Below are positions 8,745-19,530 of a stretch of DNA of 64,000 nt, in pieces. The stretch's first letter is position 1. Each line of letters begins with the position of its first letter. This stretch comes from Actibacterium pelagium (lineage in GTDB: Bacteria; Pseudomonadota; Alphaproteobacteria; Rhodobacterales; Rhodobacteraceae). Position numbers and translations under genes: made by a program. The notes below the pieces were generated by a model. It searched no databases, was not told the origin of the DNA, and saw nothing but the letters and a program-made list of their open reading frames with translations. The stretch is taken from contig NZ_NSBU01000007.1 in the NCBI RefSeq assembly GCF_002285415.1, forward strand, positions 1,326,583 to 1,390,582, in the 5' to 3' direction.

Positions 8745-10712
8745 GTGACCAACGACGGGCGCCAAACGCTCTATGTCTATAACGGTGGTTTTCTGACCCA
8801 AAAACGCACCCGCCGGATCCTTGATCTGGCGGGTTTTGACATTCGGGTCGGCAAGCCCGGTGACGGCGACATGATCGGGGTCTGGGGGCAATCGCCGACC
8901 TCTGGCCGGGGCGAGGCTGTTGCCCGCGCCACCGAAGCCCCGGTTCTGCGGGTCGAGGACGCTTTTCTGCGCTCTGTCTTGCCGGGGCGGTTTGGCGAAC
9001 CAGCGCTTGGGCTGATCCTGGACCACAAGGGGGTGCATTTCGATGCCTCTACCCCGTCCGAGATCGAACATCTTCTGGCTACCCACCCGCTAGATGACAC
9101 CGGCCTTCTGGACCGTGCGCGGGCCGGGATCGACCGGATGAAAGAGCTACATCTTTCAAAATACACCGCCTTCGACCCCGCCCAGCCCGCGCCAGAGCCG
9201 GGCTATGTCGTGGTGATCGACCAGACAGAGGGGGATGCCTCGGTCCGAGCCAGCGGCGGCGATCGGGCCCGGTTCCTAGAGATGCTGGCCACTGCCCGGA
9301 TCGAGAACCCCGGTTGTCGGATCTATATAAAGGCGCACCCAGAGACAGCGGCAGGCCAGCGGCCGGGCCATTTTAAAGAGGGCGACCTACAGTGGATGGC
9401 CGAATGGGCGCCCGAAGGCCTGTCGCCTTGGCACCTGTTCGAGGGGGCAGTGGCGGTTTACACCCTGTCGTCCCAACTGGGGTTCGAGGCGATTTTGGCG
9501 GGCCATAAGCCCCGTGTTTTCGGGCGGCCTTTTTATGCTGGCTGGGGGCTGACGCAGGATGAGCAGGACTTGCCGCAGCGCGGGCGCAACCTGACCCGTG
9601 CCCAACTTTTTGCCGTGGCGATGATCCTTGCGCCGACGTGGTACTGCCCCTATCGCGACCGACTGGCGAGTTTCGAGGAAACGCTGGAAACTCTTGGCGC
9701 GCTGACGCGTGCGTGGCGCGAAGATCATCAGGGCTGGCGCGCCGAGGGCATGCGCCTTTGGAAGCGCCGACACCTGCAACACTTCTTTGGTCGACAAACC
9801 GCGGTGCGCTTTTCTGGCGCCGTCAAAGACGCGCGGCAGATGGTCTGGGCCAGCAAGGCCGCGCCTGACAGCGCTGCCGTGCGTGTCGAGGATGGGTTCC
9901 TGCGGTCCAAGGGGCTTGGCGCCTCGCTCGTGCCGCCGCTGTCGCTGGTGGCCGATGATCTGGGCATCTACTATGACCCGACCCGCGAAAGCCGGTTGGA
10001 GCAGTTGATCAACGCCTCTGACAGCCTGTCAGAGGCACAGCACTGGCGGGCGGAACGGCTGATTGGCAAGCTGACTGCGGCGGGGCTGACAAAGTACAAT
10101 CTGGACGGGGACGACCTGCCGGAATTGCCCGAGGGACGGCGCTTACTTGTGGTCGGGCAAGTCGAGGATGACGCCTCTATCCAGTTTGGCTGCCCGGCAG
10201 AGGCGACCAATCAAGCGCTGTTGGACCGATGCCGCGCGGAAAACCCTGATGCAGTTTTGATCTATAAACCTCACCCCGATGTCGAGGCGGGCTTGCGGAA
10301 AGGCGCGATCACCGGCGGGGCAGATGTCACCTTGTCGAACGTCGATGCGGGTGCCGCGATCGAGGCGGTGGATGAGGTTTGGACCCTGACATCGGCCTTG
10401 GGGTTCGAAGCTTTGCTGCGTGGCAAACCGGTCACCTGCCTTGGCCTGCCATTCTATGCCGGGTGGGGCCTGACCCGCGATTTGGCAGCCCCCCCTGCCC
10501 GACGGACCGCCCGGGTGGACCTGCCCGCCTTGGCCCACGCCGCGCTGATTTCCTATCCCCGCTATCTGGACCCGGTCACGCGCCTGCCCTGCCCGGTTGA
10601 GGTCGCTGTGGAAAGGCTTGCGTCTGGCGAGATGCCCGGACCCTCGGCCAGATTGCGGATACTGTCGAAACTGCAGGGGCTGTTCAGTAGTTACGCCCAC
10701 CTGTGGCGCTAG
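8745..10712 (+). CDS. kpsC: Capsular polysaccharide biosynthesis protein, KpsC family
   Basis: The 655-residue protein is an internal duplication. Module 1 has VLRVEDAFLRSVLPG near residue 65. Module 2 repeats it as AVRVEDGFLRSKGLG near residue 380. Each module ends in a related block (LSSQLGFEAILAG; LTSALGFEALLRGKPV) followed by PFYAGWGLT. This two-module arrangement is characteristic of KpsC, a dual retaining beta-Kdo transferase that builds the oligo-Kdo capsule linker. GTG at 8745, one base after the preceding stop, is chosen over an in-frame TTG at 8703 that overlaps the upstream gene. The stop at 10712 nearly touches the convergent ribD stop at 10714. Confidence 0.93.
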   Translation: MTNDGRQTLYVYNGGFLTQKRTRRILDLAGFDIRVGKPGDGDMIGVWGQSPTSGRGEAVARATEAPVLRVEDAFLRSVLPGRFGEPALGLILDHKGVHFDASTPSEIEHLLATHPLDDTGLLDRARAGIDRMKELHLSKYTAFDPAQPAPEPGYVVVIDQTEGDASVRASGGDRARFLEMLATARIENPGCRIYIKAHPETAAGQRPGHFKEGDLQWMAEWAPEGLSPWHLFEGAVAVYTLSSQLGFEAILAGHKPRVFGRPFYAGWGLTQDEQDLPQRGRNLTRAQLFAVAMILAPTWYCPYRDRLASFEETLETLGALTRAWREDHQGWRAEGMRLWKRRHLQHFFGRQTAVRFSGAVKDARQMVWASKAAPDSAAVRVEDGFLRSKGLGASLVPPLSLVADDLGIYYDPTRESRLEQLINASDSLSEAQHWRAERLIGKLTAAGLTKYNLDGDDLPELPEGRRLLVVGQVEDDASIQFGCPAEATNQALLDRCRAENPDAVLIYKPHPDVEAGLRKGAITGGADVTLSNVDAGAAIEAVDEVWTLTSALGFEALLRGKPVTCLGLPFYAGWGLTRDLAAPPARRTARVDLPALAHAALISYPRYLDPVTRLPCPVEVAVERLASGEMPGPSARLRILSKLQGLFSSYAHLWR

Positions 10713-10713
10713 C

Positions 10714-11817
10714 CTAGCTGCGCACCCAGTGATGCATCACATCGGCCCCGATTTGGCGTAGCTCGTGCAAACGGAACCGCGTAGCCTCTGGCAGTTCGTC
10801 CAGCCCCATGGCGCCGATTGACGGCGTGCCTTCTGCCCCGATCGCCAAACCCGCTGTAAAGCCCACCAGATGGTCGACCAGCCCCGCTTGCAGAAGCGAT
10901 GCAGCCATGGTCCCGCCGCCCTCGCTGAAAACACGGGTGATGCCGCGTTCGGCCAAGGATTGCAGAACCAAGCCCGGGTTCAGCTGCCCCCCGGGGATCA
11001 CGGGGACTTCGATCAGCTCTGCACCCGCTTCGGTCCATGCTTCAACGTTTTGCGGTTTCGGATTGGGACCGTGGCACAGCCACACCGGCACGTCGCGCGC
11101 GGTGGCGAAAAGCTTGCTTTGCGTTGGCAGGGTCAAACGGCTGGAGCAGACCACGCGCACGGGCTGTGGAACATCGCCCAGCCCCCGTACGGTCAAGGAC
11201 GGGTCGTCGGCCCGAGCTGTGCCGCCGCCCACCAGTACCGCGTCATGTCGGGCACGCATCGCATGCACGTGGTGGCGCGCCTCTGGTCCGGTGATCCACT
11301 GGCTTTCTCCGGTGGCGGTCGCGATCCGACCATCAAAAGAGCTTGCCAGTTTCAGTGTCACCATCGGACGCCCTTCGGTCCGGTTCAGCAAAAAGCCCTG
11401 ATGGTCGTGTGCGGCTTGTGCTTCGCATAACCCGGTTTCGACAGCGATCCCTGCGGCCTGTAGTCGTCTCAGCCCTTCGCCGGCGACGCGCTTGTCCGGG
11501 TCGCCAAGCGCGACCACCACCCGGGACACGCCCGCTGCGATCAAAGCGTCGCAACAGGGTCCGGTTTTGCCGGTGTGTGCGCAAGGTTCCAGCGTCACGT
11601 AGGCCGTCGCCCCTTGTGCGCTATCGCCTGCCTGCGCCAGCGCCACGACCTCGGCATGGGGCCGTCCGCCGTCTTGCGTCCAACCACGTCCGACGATCCT
11701 GCCATCCCGCACCAGCACGCAGCCTACGGCCGGATTCGGCCAGACACGGCCCATCCCCCGTCGCCCAAGCGACAGGGCCAGCGCCATGTAGCGGTGATCG
11801 CTGTCAGTAAAGGTCAC
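10714..11817 (-). CDS. ribD: Bifunctional riboflavin deaminase/reductase RibD
   Basis: RibD carries out deamination and then side-chain reduction of the pyrimidine intermediate in riboflavin synthesis. The N-terminal deaminase domain has the zinc motif HAEVVAL near residue 53 and [15 protein letters not shown] near residue 78. The C-terminal reductase domain begins near residue 148 ([15 protein letters not shown]) and contains [13 protein letters not shown]. Total length of 367 is normal. The GTG start at 11817 overlaps the nrdR stop by four bases (GTGA), so translation is coupled to nrdR. The usual partner ribE is displaced by the capsule trio. Confidence 0.97.
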   Translation of the reverse strand: MTFTDSDHRYMALALSLGRRGMGRVWPNPAVGCVLVRDGRIVGRGWTQDGGRPHAEVVALAQAGDSAQGATAYVTLEPCAHTGKTGPCCDALIAAGVSRVVVALGDPDKRVAGEGLRRLQAAGIAVETGLCEAQAAHDHQGFLLNRTEGRPMVTLKLASSFDGRIATATGESQWITGPEARHHVHAMRARHDAVLVGGGTARADDPSLTVRGLGDVPQPVRVVCSSRLTLPTQSKLFATARDVPVWLCHGPNPKPQNVEAWTEAGAELIEVPVIPGGQLNPGLVLQSLAERGITRVFSEGGGTMAASLLQAGLVDHLVGFTAGLAIGAEGTPSIGAMGLDELPEATRFRLHELRQIGADVMHHWVRS

Positions 11818-12284
11818 TTGTCCTTGGTGGGTTCGGGCGGACGCAATTCGTGCACGAACTCTTCAAAGTCGTCAGCCGCCTGGAAGTTCTTGTAAACACT
11901 GGCAAATCGGACGTACGCTACGGTGTCGATCCGGGCTAAAGTCTCCATCACGATCTCGCCGATTGTCTTCGACGGGATATCCGTGTCGCCCATGCTTTCC
12001 AACCGGCGCACTATACCCGAGATCATCTGATCGACGCGTTCGGGGTCAAGCGGGCGTTTTTGCAGTGCGATGCGGATCGAACGTTCCAGCTTGTCACGGT
12101 CGAAATCTTCGCGTTTGCCGTTGGATTTCACGACCACAAGGTCGCGCAACTGCACCCTTTCATAGGTGGTAAACCGACCGCCGCAGGCCGGGCACAGGCG
12201 GCGCCTGCGGATGGCCACGTGGTCTTCGGCAGGGCGAGAATCTTTTACCTGAGTATCGACATTTCCGCAAAACGGGCAGCGCAT
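11814..12284 (-). CDS. nrdR: Ribonucleotide-reductase repressor NrdR
   Basis: NrdR is a zinc-ribbon and ATP-cone protein that represses ribonucleotide reductase genes when dATP is high. The start is placed at ATG 12284 (156 residues), giving the canonical MRCPFCG N-terminus with a ggagggg SD. Four zinc cysteines are present ([12 protein letters not shown]). The ATP-cone spans about residues 49-139. It is translationally coupled to ribD. A perfect DnaA box lies 28 bases upstream of the start. Confidence 0.97.
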   Translation of the reverse strand: MRCPFCGNVDTQVKDSRPAEDHVAIRRRRLCPACGGRFTTYERVQLRDLVVVKSNGKREDFDRDKLERSIRIALQKRPLDPERVDQMISGIVRRLESMGDTDIPSKTIGEIVMETLARIDTVAYVRFASVYKNFQAADDFEEFVHELRPPEPTKDK

Positions 12285-12311
12285 GTCCCCTCCATTGAGA
12301 TGCAACGGCAG

Positions 12312-12320
12312 TTATCCACA
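12312..12320 (+). promoter_or_regulatory. Consensus DnaA box upstream of nrdR
   Basis: The 9-mer ttatccaca exactly matches the strong DnaA-box consensus and lies within the probable nrdR promoter or leader. It is a single box with no cluster, so it is not an origin. A role in linking nrdR to replication is only a guess. Confidence 0.5.
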
Positions 12321-12453
12321 GCCACTATAGGGGAGCCTCTGCAGGTTGGGTAGAGGGGATTTCGCCCCACAAGATGAAGTGGTCGCTTTTAGGGTGGCGA
12401 CTGCCGGATTTTTCCCCCTAATTTCACCACTTTTTAAGATTAGATTGATTGTA

Positions 12454-12531
12454 TTAGACCCGGGCCGCGCTGGCCCTCTTTCCCCAATGGTCTAAGATGC
12501 GCCCGAACCCCGTTCGCGGCGCATCTTTTTT
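12454..12531 (+). ncRNA. Candidate trans-acting small RNA
   Basis: On the plus strand, 12454-12495 folds as a perfect 7-bp closing stem (ttagacc with ggtctaa). It encloses a hairpin gggcc/ggccc and a pyrimidine-rich single strand tctttcccc. A strong terminator follows immediately. No plus-strand gene precedes it: nrdR points the other way and starts at 12284. A stand-alone structured transcript ending in a terminator is therefore the simplest reading. The free cuuucccc stretch could pair with Shine-Dalgarno sequences, as in several alphaproteobacterial sRNAs. The 5' end is a guess. The known 4.5S, 6S and tmRNA families were not recognised. Confidence 0.5.
12495..12531 (+). terminator. Intrinsic terminator, plus strand
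   Basis: A 9-bp stem (agatgcgcc with ggcgcatct), extended inward by cgaa/ttcg, is followed by six T at 12526-12531. The T run overlaps the stop codon of the convergent minus-strand gene. Confidence 0.85.
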
Positions 12532-12946
12532 ATCCCGCCATGAACTGGGCCGCGACACGTCGCATATGCGGGGCGTCGCGGTGTTCAAAAAGGTAAATCC
12601 CTTGCCACGTGCCCAGAACCGGGCGACCGGCCTGCACGGGGATCGACAGGCTGACCGGCATCATTGCCGCCTTGATATGCGCAGGCATATCGTCGGGCCC
12701 TTCATAGGTATGGGTCAGGTAGGACATCGACGGGTCCGTCGTCGGCGGCACCAGCCTCGCGAAGAAATTGCGCAAGTCGGTTTTGACCTCGGGGTCAGCG
12801 TTTTCCTGAATCAACAGGCTGCAAGAGGTGTGACGCACAAAGAGTGTCAGCAAGCCATCACCCTGCCCCGCGCACCAGTCCCGCACGTCGGGCGTGAATT
12901 CATACAGGCCTTGGCCACGGGTGCTGATGAAAAACTCCGTCAGCAT
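12530..12946 (-). CDS. YjbQ/UPF0047 family protein
   Basis: The 138-residue product matches the compact YjbQ family over its whole length: VRHTSCSLLIQENADPEV near residue 38, a later HIKAAMMPVSLSIPV block, and GTWQGIYLFEHRD near the end. Some members show weak thiamine-phosphate synthase activity, but the physiological role is not settled. The ATG at 12946 lies three bases after the stop of the upstream lipoprotein gene, so the two are probably one transcript. Confidence 0.9.
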   Translation of the reverse strand: MLTEFFISTRGQGLYEFTPDVRDWCAGQGDGLLTLFVRHTSCSLLIQENADPEVKTDLRNFFARLVPPTTDPSMSYLTHTYEGPDDMPAHIKAAMMPVSLSIPVQAGRPVLGTWQGIYLFEHRDAPHMRRVAAQFMAG

Positions 12947-12949
12947 CGA

Positions 12950-13417
12950 TCAGCGCAAAAGCCATTCGAACAATGGAAACCGGGGCTTCAATTGACGACA
13001 CATGAAGCTGGCGGCCCCGATTGTCATGCTTTCACCGGGTCTGGAGACGGTGGTGCTGAAGTCATTCGGGGGCCGTGTCGGTTCCGGCAGATCGGCTGTA
13101 GGTCGAACGGTAAAAACCACGCTTTTTACGCCCGGCCGTCGCACGCTTGGCGACAGCGGTTTCACAACATAGATGCGTTCTGCCACGGGCTGCCTTAAGG
13201 CGCGATCTGCATACTCCCCCGCCGCGCACCACAGGTTCGGGGCTGCATCGCCGGGGCGGGTCAGGACCTCGAACTGGCCCGGGGCGGTGGCTTCGCCCAG
13301 CACACGGTTGTCACGCTCTGTGATGTAGTTGGGCGCGTGCGGGGGCAATTCGGCCGGCCCGGGCGCCTGACAAGCGGCCAGCAACAGGGGCAGGAACAGG
13401 AAACGTCGGAACTGCAT
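12950..13417 (-). CDS. Small lipoprotein, function unknown
   Basis: The frame opens at 13480, but the ATG at 13417 gives a proper lipoprotein signal (MQFRRFLFLPLLLAAC, lipobox LLAAC near residue 16). The 155-residue mature part has no recognised domain. It is basic and proline-rich, with two spaced cysteines (LWCAAGEY and MCRQLKP) that could form a disulfide. It should be anchored in a periplasm-facing membrane. It is followed three bases later by the YjbQ-family gene. Confidence 0.75.
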   Translation of the reverse strand: MQFRRFLFLPLLLAACQAPGPAELPPHAPNYITERDNRVLGEATAPGQFEVLTRPGDAAPNLWCAAGEYADRALRQPVAERIYVVKPLSPSVRRPGVKSVVFTVRPTADLPEPTRPPNDFSTTVSRPGESMTIGAASFMCRQLKPRFPLFEWLLR

Positions 13418-13457
13418 GAAACAAGTCTGGCCTGTGTTCACACCCTTAGGAAGGGCT

Positions 13458-13745
13458 TCAGGTAAACGGCTTGGAATCAAGCAACCGTTCGCCCATCTGG
13501 TCGATCAACATCTTTGCCTTGGTCACAGCGGCATCGGATGCGGTTTCGGCGTTCTGGAACGTGTCAGCGCGGATCAGCATGTGCGATCTGACCTCTCCGT
13601 CGATCTCTTTCTCGATCCGGGCGGTCAGGCGAAATGAACCGTCTTCCTTCACAGGTTCAGCATAGATTTTGAATCCTTCGTAAAGCTCAGGTTCCGAGGC
13701 CGAAGAAGAGCCATTCCCGCCGAAGAGTTTTTTGAAGAAGGACAT
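13458..13745 (-). CDS. HlyU-family protein
   Basis: The 95-residue protein starts MSFFKKLFGG and contains YEGFKIYAEPVKEDGSFRL and AETASDAAVTKAKMLIDQMG, the pattern of the HlyU family. HlyU of Vibrio is a winged-helix activator of haemolysin. These short alphaproteobacterial members share the family name, but this one shows no obvious DNA-binding helix, so a regulatory role is unproven. ATG 13745 is chosen over an upstream in-frame start at 13799 because homology begins there. It is separate from rpoD, which ends in a terminator just upstream. Confidence 0.8.
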   Translation of the reverse strand: MSFFKKLFGGNGSSSASEPELYEGFKIYAEPVKEDGSFRLTARIEKEIDGEVRSHMLIRADTFQNAETASDAAVTKAKMLIDQMGERLLDSKPFT

Positions 13746-13815
13746 GAAGGGGCCTTTCGTTGGTGTCGGCTTATTTGAACTGCCTACGGCCAAAGACACA
13801 ACCCCGCCGACGAAA

Positions 13816-13840
13816 ATGAAAACGGCGCCCGAAGGCGCCG
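13816..13840 (-). terminator. Intrinsic terminator of rpoD
   Basis: The hairpin cggcgcc/ggcgccg with loop cgaa is followed on the minus strand by ttttcatttt. It begins six bases past the rpoD stop. Confidence 0.9.
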
Positions 13841-13845
13841 CTTGA

Positions 13846-15819
<1,974 letters not shown>

Positions 15820-15844
15820 TCTTTGCTCCTAGAAGGGGGCGCGT

Positions 15845-15934
15845 GATTCGCTTTGCAGCTTGATTCGTAGAGATAGCGCGAATCAACGGCGGGCACACCC
15901 AATTAGCGGCGATTTCTTTCCTGAATTCTGAATC
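15845..15934. promoter_or_regulatory. Cluster of GANTC sites between dnaG and rpoD
   Basis: GANTC occurs at 15845, 15862, 15880 and 15930 within 90 bases. The first three sit in copies of the 7-mer tgattcg (two direct, one inverted) spaced 17-18 bases apart. GANTC is the CcrM methylation site in alphaproteobacteria. Two more sites lie in the adjacent 3' end of dnaG (15977, 16064). This may be a methylation-sensitive rpoD promoter, or an operator that happens to contain GATTC. Confidence 0.5.
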
Positions 15935-15939
15935 AAACG

Positions 15940-17892
15940 TCACGGCTGACCCTTCGAGTTGTCGTTTGAAACCAATGATTCATACAGTTTTTTGAAAGCT
16001 TCGCGTTCATCCCGGTTCATTTTGGCCCCGTTGGGACCGAATTCATATTCATTCTTATCTTCCGAATCACCTTGGGTCGCAGCGTTGACTGCCTTAGCGG
16101 CCTCGCCCAACCGCCAGGTCAGGCCCTCGTCCACAAGGCCGGTCATATCGCGCATTGCGTCCTGCAATTCCTGAGCTGCCCCACGGGTTGCCGAAAGCTT
16201 CGCCAGTTCTTCGCTGAGGCACATCTCAGCCTTCTCGGTGTCTTGGCGGTCGGTCAATGCGGGACAAATCTGGACATGGCGAAGTGAGAACAGGTTTTCA
16301 AGAGGCGCCGGGCCGGTTCTGTCCTCGACCGCGCGACGCAGATCGTCTGGGTCCGTCAGATCGGCGTGCGACAGAAGGGCAAGCTGCAATGCGCGGTGGT
16401 CATCACTGCGGAATTCGACGCGTTCCAACTGGCTTTCGTACCGATCCAACAGGATCGGGTGGGTCAGCACAGTGGCAAGGATCACCGCCTCGCGCAGGAA
16501 CTGGTCGAAATCAGCAGAGGCCACCAGCGCGCTTTGTTTGGTGCCCGGCAGCACTTGCGGTTCGGCCTGACGCGGCTTCCAACCGCCCTGCCCCTTCGGT
16601 TGGCGTTGCGGGCGGAACAGGTCCCACCGCATCTGCTTGAGATCATCGCCATAATGATGACGGATCGACGGGTCCTGAATCTTGGAAATCGCATCCCGCA
16701 GGGATTTGTCCAGCGCGGCCTTGCGTTCCGGGCTGTCAAAGACCTTGCCTTCGGTCTCGCGCTGCCACAGCAGGTTGACCATCGGTTGTGCGGCGTCCAG
16801 CAGCGCCTGCATTGCGTCTGGGCCGTCCTGTTTGATCACATCGTCCGGGTCTTTTCCCCCGGGCATCAAGGCAAAACGCAGGGACTTGCCAGCCTCTAGC
16901 AATGGCATAGCCAGATCTATCAGGCGCATGGCAGCGCGCAGTCCGGCGGTGTCGCCGTCCAGTGCAATGATCGGTTCAGGATGGATCCGCCAAAGCAGAC
17001 GAAGCTGATCCTCGGTGATTGCGGTGCCAAGCGGGGCGACAGTGGCGCCAAACCCCGCCTCGGAAAGCGCGATCACATCCATATAGCCTTCGGCCACCAC
17101 AAGCGGTTGGCCCTTGCCTGCGGCCTCGCGCGCGGGGCCGTGGTTGTACAGGCTGCGGCCCTTGTCGAAGAGGTCCGTCTCGGGCGAGTTCAGGTATTTC
17201 GCATTGTCGCTTGGGTCCATGGCGCGACCGCCAAAGGCAATCGCCCTGCCCCGAGCGTCACGGATGGGAAAAATGATCCGGTTACGGAACGTGTCGTACG
17301 GCTTGCCACCCTTGGTCGAGGGTTTGGCCAGCCCGGCCCCAAGGATCAGGTCTTCAGCCACGTCCTTACCACGCAGGTGGTCCCACATGGCCTGCCACGC
17401 GTTTGGAGCAAAGCCAATTTCCCATCGATCCTGCTGTTCGGGCGACAGCCCGCGCCGTGTCAGGTAATCGCGCGCCTCGGCCGCAGCACCAGTTTTCAGT
17501 TGCAGGCGGAAGAACTGCACCGCCTGCTCCATCACATCGGCCAGTAGTGTGCGGTGGTCGGCCTTTTCCTGCGCGCGGGGATCACGGGCGGGCATTTGCA
17601 TTCCAGCCTCGCCTGCAAGAATCTCGATCGCCTCCATGAAGCCCACGTTTTCCGTCTCGCGGACAAAAGAAATCGCGTCTCCCTTCGCGTGACACCCGAA
17701 GCAGTAGTAATACCCCTTGCGGTCATCGACGTGAAAACTGGCCGTCTTTTCCTGATGAAACGGGCACGGTGCCCACATGTCACCCTTGGCTTGGTTGGAC
17801 TTGCGGTTGTCCCATATAACCTTACGCCCCACGACCTGTGACAGGCTGAGGCGCGTACGCAGTTCATCCAGAAATCCGGGGGGCAGAGACAT
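15940..17892 (-). CDS. dnaG: DNA primase DnaG
   Basis: DnaG lays RNA primers at the replication fork. The 650-residue protein has the N-terminal CHC2 zinc finger (CPFHQEKTASF, then YYYCFGCHAKGD, about residues 42-70). The catalytic core has QGLS-like elements, and the TOPRIM domain contains PLVVAEGYMDVIALSEAG near residue 265 and IALDGDTAG near residue 312. The C-terminal DnaB-interaction region is poorly conserved, as usual. The SD before ATG 17892 is weak. The gene leads into rpoD on the same strand. Confidence 0.98.
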   Translation of the reverse strand: MSLPPGFLDELRTRLSLSQVVGRKVIWDNRKSNQAKGDMWAPCPFHQEKTASFHVDDRKGYYYCFGCHAKGDAISFVRETENVGFMEAIEILAGEAGMQMPARDPRAQEKADHRTLLADVMEQAVQFFRLQLKTGAAAEARDYLTRRGLSPEQQDRWEIGFAPNAWQAMWDHLRGKDVAEDLILGAGLAKPSTKGGKPYDTFRNRIIFPIRDARGRAIAFGGRAMDPSDNAKYLNSPETDLFDKGRSLYNHGPAREAAGKGQPLVVAEGYMDVIALSEAGFGATVAPLGTAITEDQLRLLWRIHPEPIIALDGDTAGLRAAMRLIDLAMPLLEAGKSLRFALMPGGKDPDDVIKQDGPDAMQALLDAAQPMVNLLWQRETEGKVFDSPERKAALDKSLRDAISKIQDPSIRHHYGDDLKQMRWDLFRPQRQPKGQGGWKPRQAEPQVLPGTKQSALVASADFDQFLREAVILATVLTHPILLDRYESQLERVEFRSDDHRALQLALLSHADLTDPDDLRRAVEDRTGPAPLENLFSLRHVQICPALTDRQDTEKAEMCLSEELAKLSATRGAAQELQDAMRDMTGLVDEGLTWRLGEAAKAVNAATQGDSEDKNEYEFGPNGAKMNRDEREAFKKLYESLVSNDNSKGQP

Positions 17893-17940
17893 GACGGAGA
17901 TTTAACAAAGGCCGGGTGAAAAAGTCGAGAGCCAACGCGT

Positions 17941-17972
17941 CAAAGAAAAAGCCCGGGCAGTCGGCCCGGGCT
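17941..17972 (-). terminator. Intrinsic terminator after the second TadG gene
   Basis: A 9-bp G/C stem (agcccgggc/gcccgggct, loop agtcg) is followed on the minus strand by tttttctttg. It ends the distal Tad cassette, 11 bases past the stop. Confidence 0.92.
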
Positions 17973-17983
17973 GTTTGGTTTCG

Positions 17984-19513
17984 TTACATGACCATGCGGA
18001 TGTAACGCAGATCGAAGAGGTCGTCTGGGCTTTTCCCGCAGAACCCAAAGGTGCCGTTCGAGGTAATATCAATATCCCCATTCACATAGAGGTTGATACC
18101 CCCACCACCGTCCGGATTCGCGGCAATGTTATCGACGTCACCCAGAACAACCATGTTCACACCGTGTGTCTCAAACCCTGAGGCGAAATGAACACTACCG
18201 GCCGAGGCTACGACAGTCTCCATTTCCTTGCCGGCCGCTGCATCGCAATACCCTGTGTCGCCAAAGCGAGACCCCGAAGGACCTTCAATCGCGCGGCCAG
18301 AATCTGTTACACCCGAAGTGCTCGTCGTCACAACGGCCCCGTGTGCGAAGGAAGATCCGTTGCCAAAGATAACGTCACAGTTGGTAACAATCACAAGGTC
18401 TGTAATTACCGCATCAGTCGCGAAGGTGATCGCCGATGAGTTCCCACCGTTTTCATGAGAACAGGTTATTTTATTAATTTTGTTCTTCACCAAAGAGCCT
18501 TCGGCAATCGAAACTACGTTGCTGAATTCACTTTCACTACTTACGTTGTGGGTCACCACCACTGAAGTTTCTGTGTCGAATATCAAAGTGTCAGGTATGA
18601 GCGGCGAAGACGTACTAGGGCTATCATACAAAGCTTTCATAGCCTCCCCGGAAGCTTTGAAATAGTCGAGCATTTCTGATTCATAATCGTAAGTGCCGTG
18701 CGAAAATTTGAGGCCCGGATTCTTTTCATACAGTTTTTCGTACTCTGCCTTCACCGCGTCAAAATATTCGTCGAGGGTATCAAAACTGTTTGGATCTAAC
18801 TTCTGAGCGCCGGCGCTTGTTGGGCCAGTTAGATCAGAATAATTCGGCATCGTGACGTAAGCATGCGTTACGTCATTATCGGTCGAAACTTTGACACCCA
18901 GTTCACCGTGCAAGCAAAACTCATCACTAAAAGTGTTCCCCGACTGCATATCGATTTCACCCATCGCGAAGAAACCTTGGTTGCCGTTCGGGCACAAACC
19001 CCCGCCGAAGGCCCAAACAGACTGTGTGTTCATCTGCAGCGTGTCTTGGCCAACCAGCCGAAGAAGGAATGTTGCCAGAGCGTTACCACGATTATCCAGC
19101 CGCCGAGTGACCACTCTGACAGCATCTGCCCCGGCTCCTACGGAAAAGGTCCGGGACCCACTATTCCAAGATCCGACTTCGACATCCGTGGAGGCAAGCA
19201 CTTCTTTAAAAACAGATTTCGGCATATTCAGTTCTGCGACCTGAATCGCTTGCTTCGTGACTTCACCGGTGTTGCCATTCTTGAAAAGCTCAACAATGCC
19301 AGCATGACCAGCCGCGTCTGCGGTTCCTTGCAACTGTACTTCTGACTGAACCGCGTTGTTCACGTCGATCGCAAGGCCCGCAGCAAGCAAAATGGCGATG
19401 GTCAGAAACACGGCCAAAACGGTCATGGACCCACCTTCGTCGTGAAAGAACGTGTTTACTCTCGATTTTGCTTCGGTCATCAGTCTGGGCTTTCCATGGG
19501 CAAGATCAGTCAT
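17984..19513 (-). CDS. TadG-like pilus-assembly protein (copy B)
   Basis: The 509-residue protein has a cytoplasmic head, the TadE/G signature DEGGSMTVLAVFL, and one N-terminal membrane helix (about residues 29-50). A large periplasmic domain follows. Like other TadG-type proteins it lacks the Glu at +5 after the glycine and so may not be processed. It is a clear paralogue of the protein at 20778-22280: both share DVNNAVQSEVQLQGxADAAGHA, FCLHGE/FCIHGE-GVKVST, and a C-terminal GFCG with nearby INxYxxGxIDxTS. A second possible start is the internal Met 12. It ends the downstream copy of the cassette. Function beyond Tad-pilus association is inferred. Confidence 0.85.
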   Translation of the reverse strand: MTDLAHGKPRLMTEAKSRVNTFFHDEGGSMTVLAVFLTIAILLAAGLAIDVNNAVQSEVQLQGTADAAGHAGIVELFKNGNTGEVTKQAIQVAELNMPKSVFKEVLASTDVEVGSWNSGSRTFSVGAGADAVRVVTRRLDNRGNALATFLLRLVGQDTLQMNTQSVWAFGGGLCPNGNQGFFAMGEIDMQSGNTFSDEFCLHGELGVKVSTDNDVTHAYVTMPNYSDLTGPTSAGAQKLDPNSFDTLDEYFDAVKAEYEKLYEKNPGLKFSHGTYDYESEMLDYFKASGEAMKALYDSPSTSSPLIPDTLIFDTETSVVVTHNVSSESEFSNVVSIAEGSLVKNKINKITCSHENGGNSSAITFATDAVITDLVIVTNCDVIFGNGSSFAHGAVVTTSTSGVTDSGRAIEGPSGSRFGDTGYCDAAAGKEMETVVASAGSVHFASGFETHGVNMVVLGDVDNIAANPDGGGGINLYVNGDIDITSNGTFGFCGKSPDDLFDLRYIRMVM

Positions 19514-19530
19514 TTGAGCACCGTTTTTTT

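Noticed and set aside
12312-12320. Replication origin at the DnaA box
   Set aside because: Only one box, with no AT-rich unwinding region, dnaA, parAB or other origin genes nearby.
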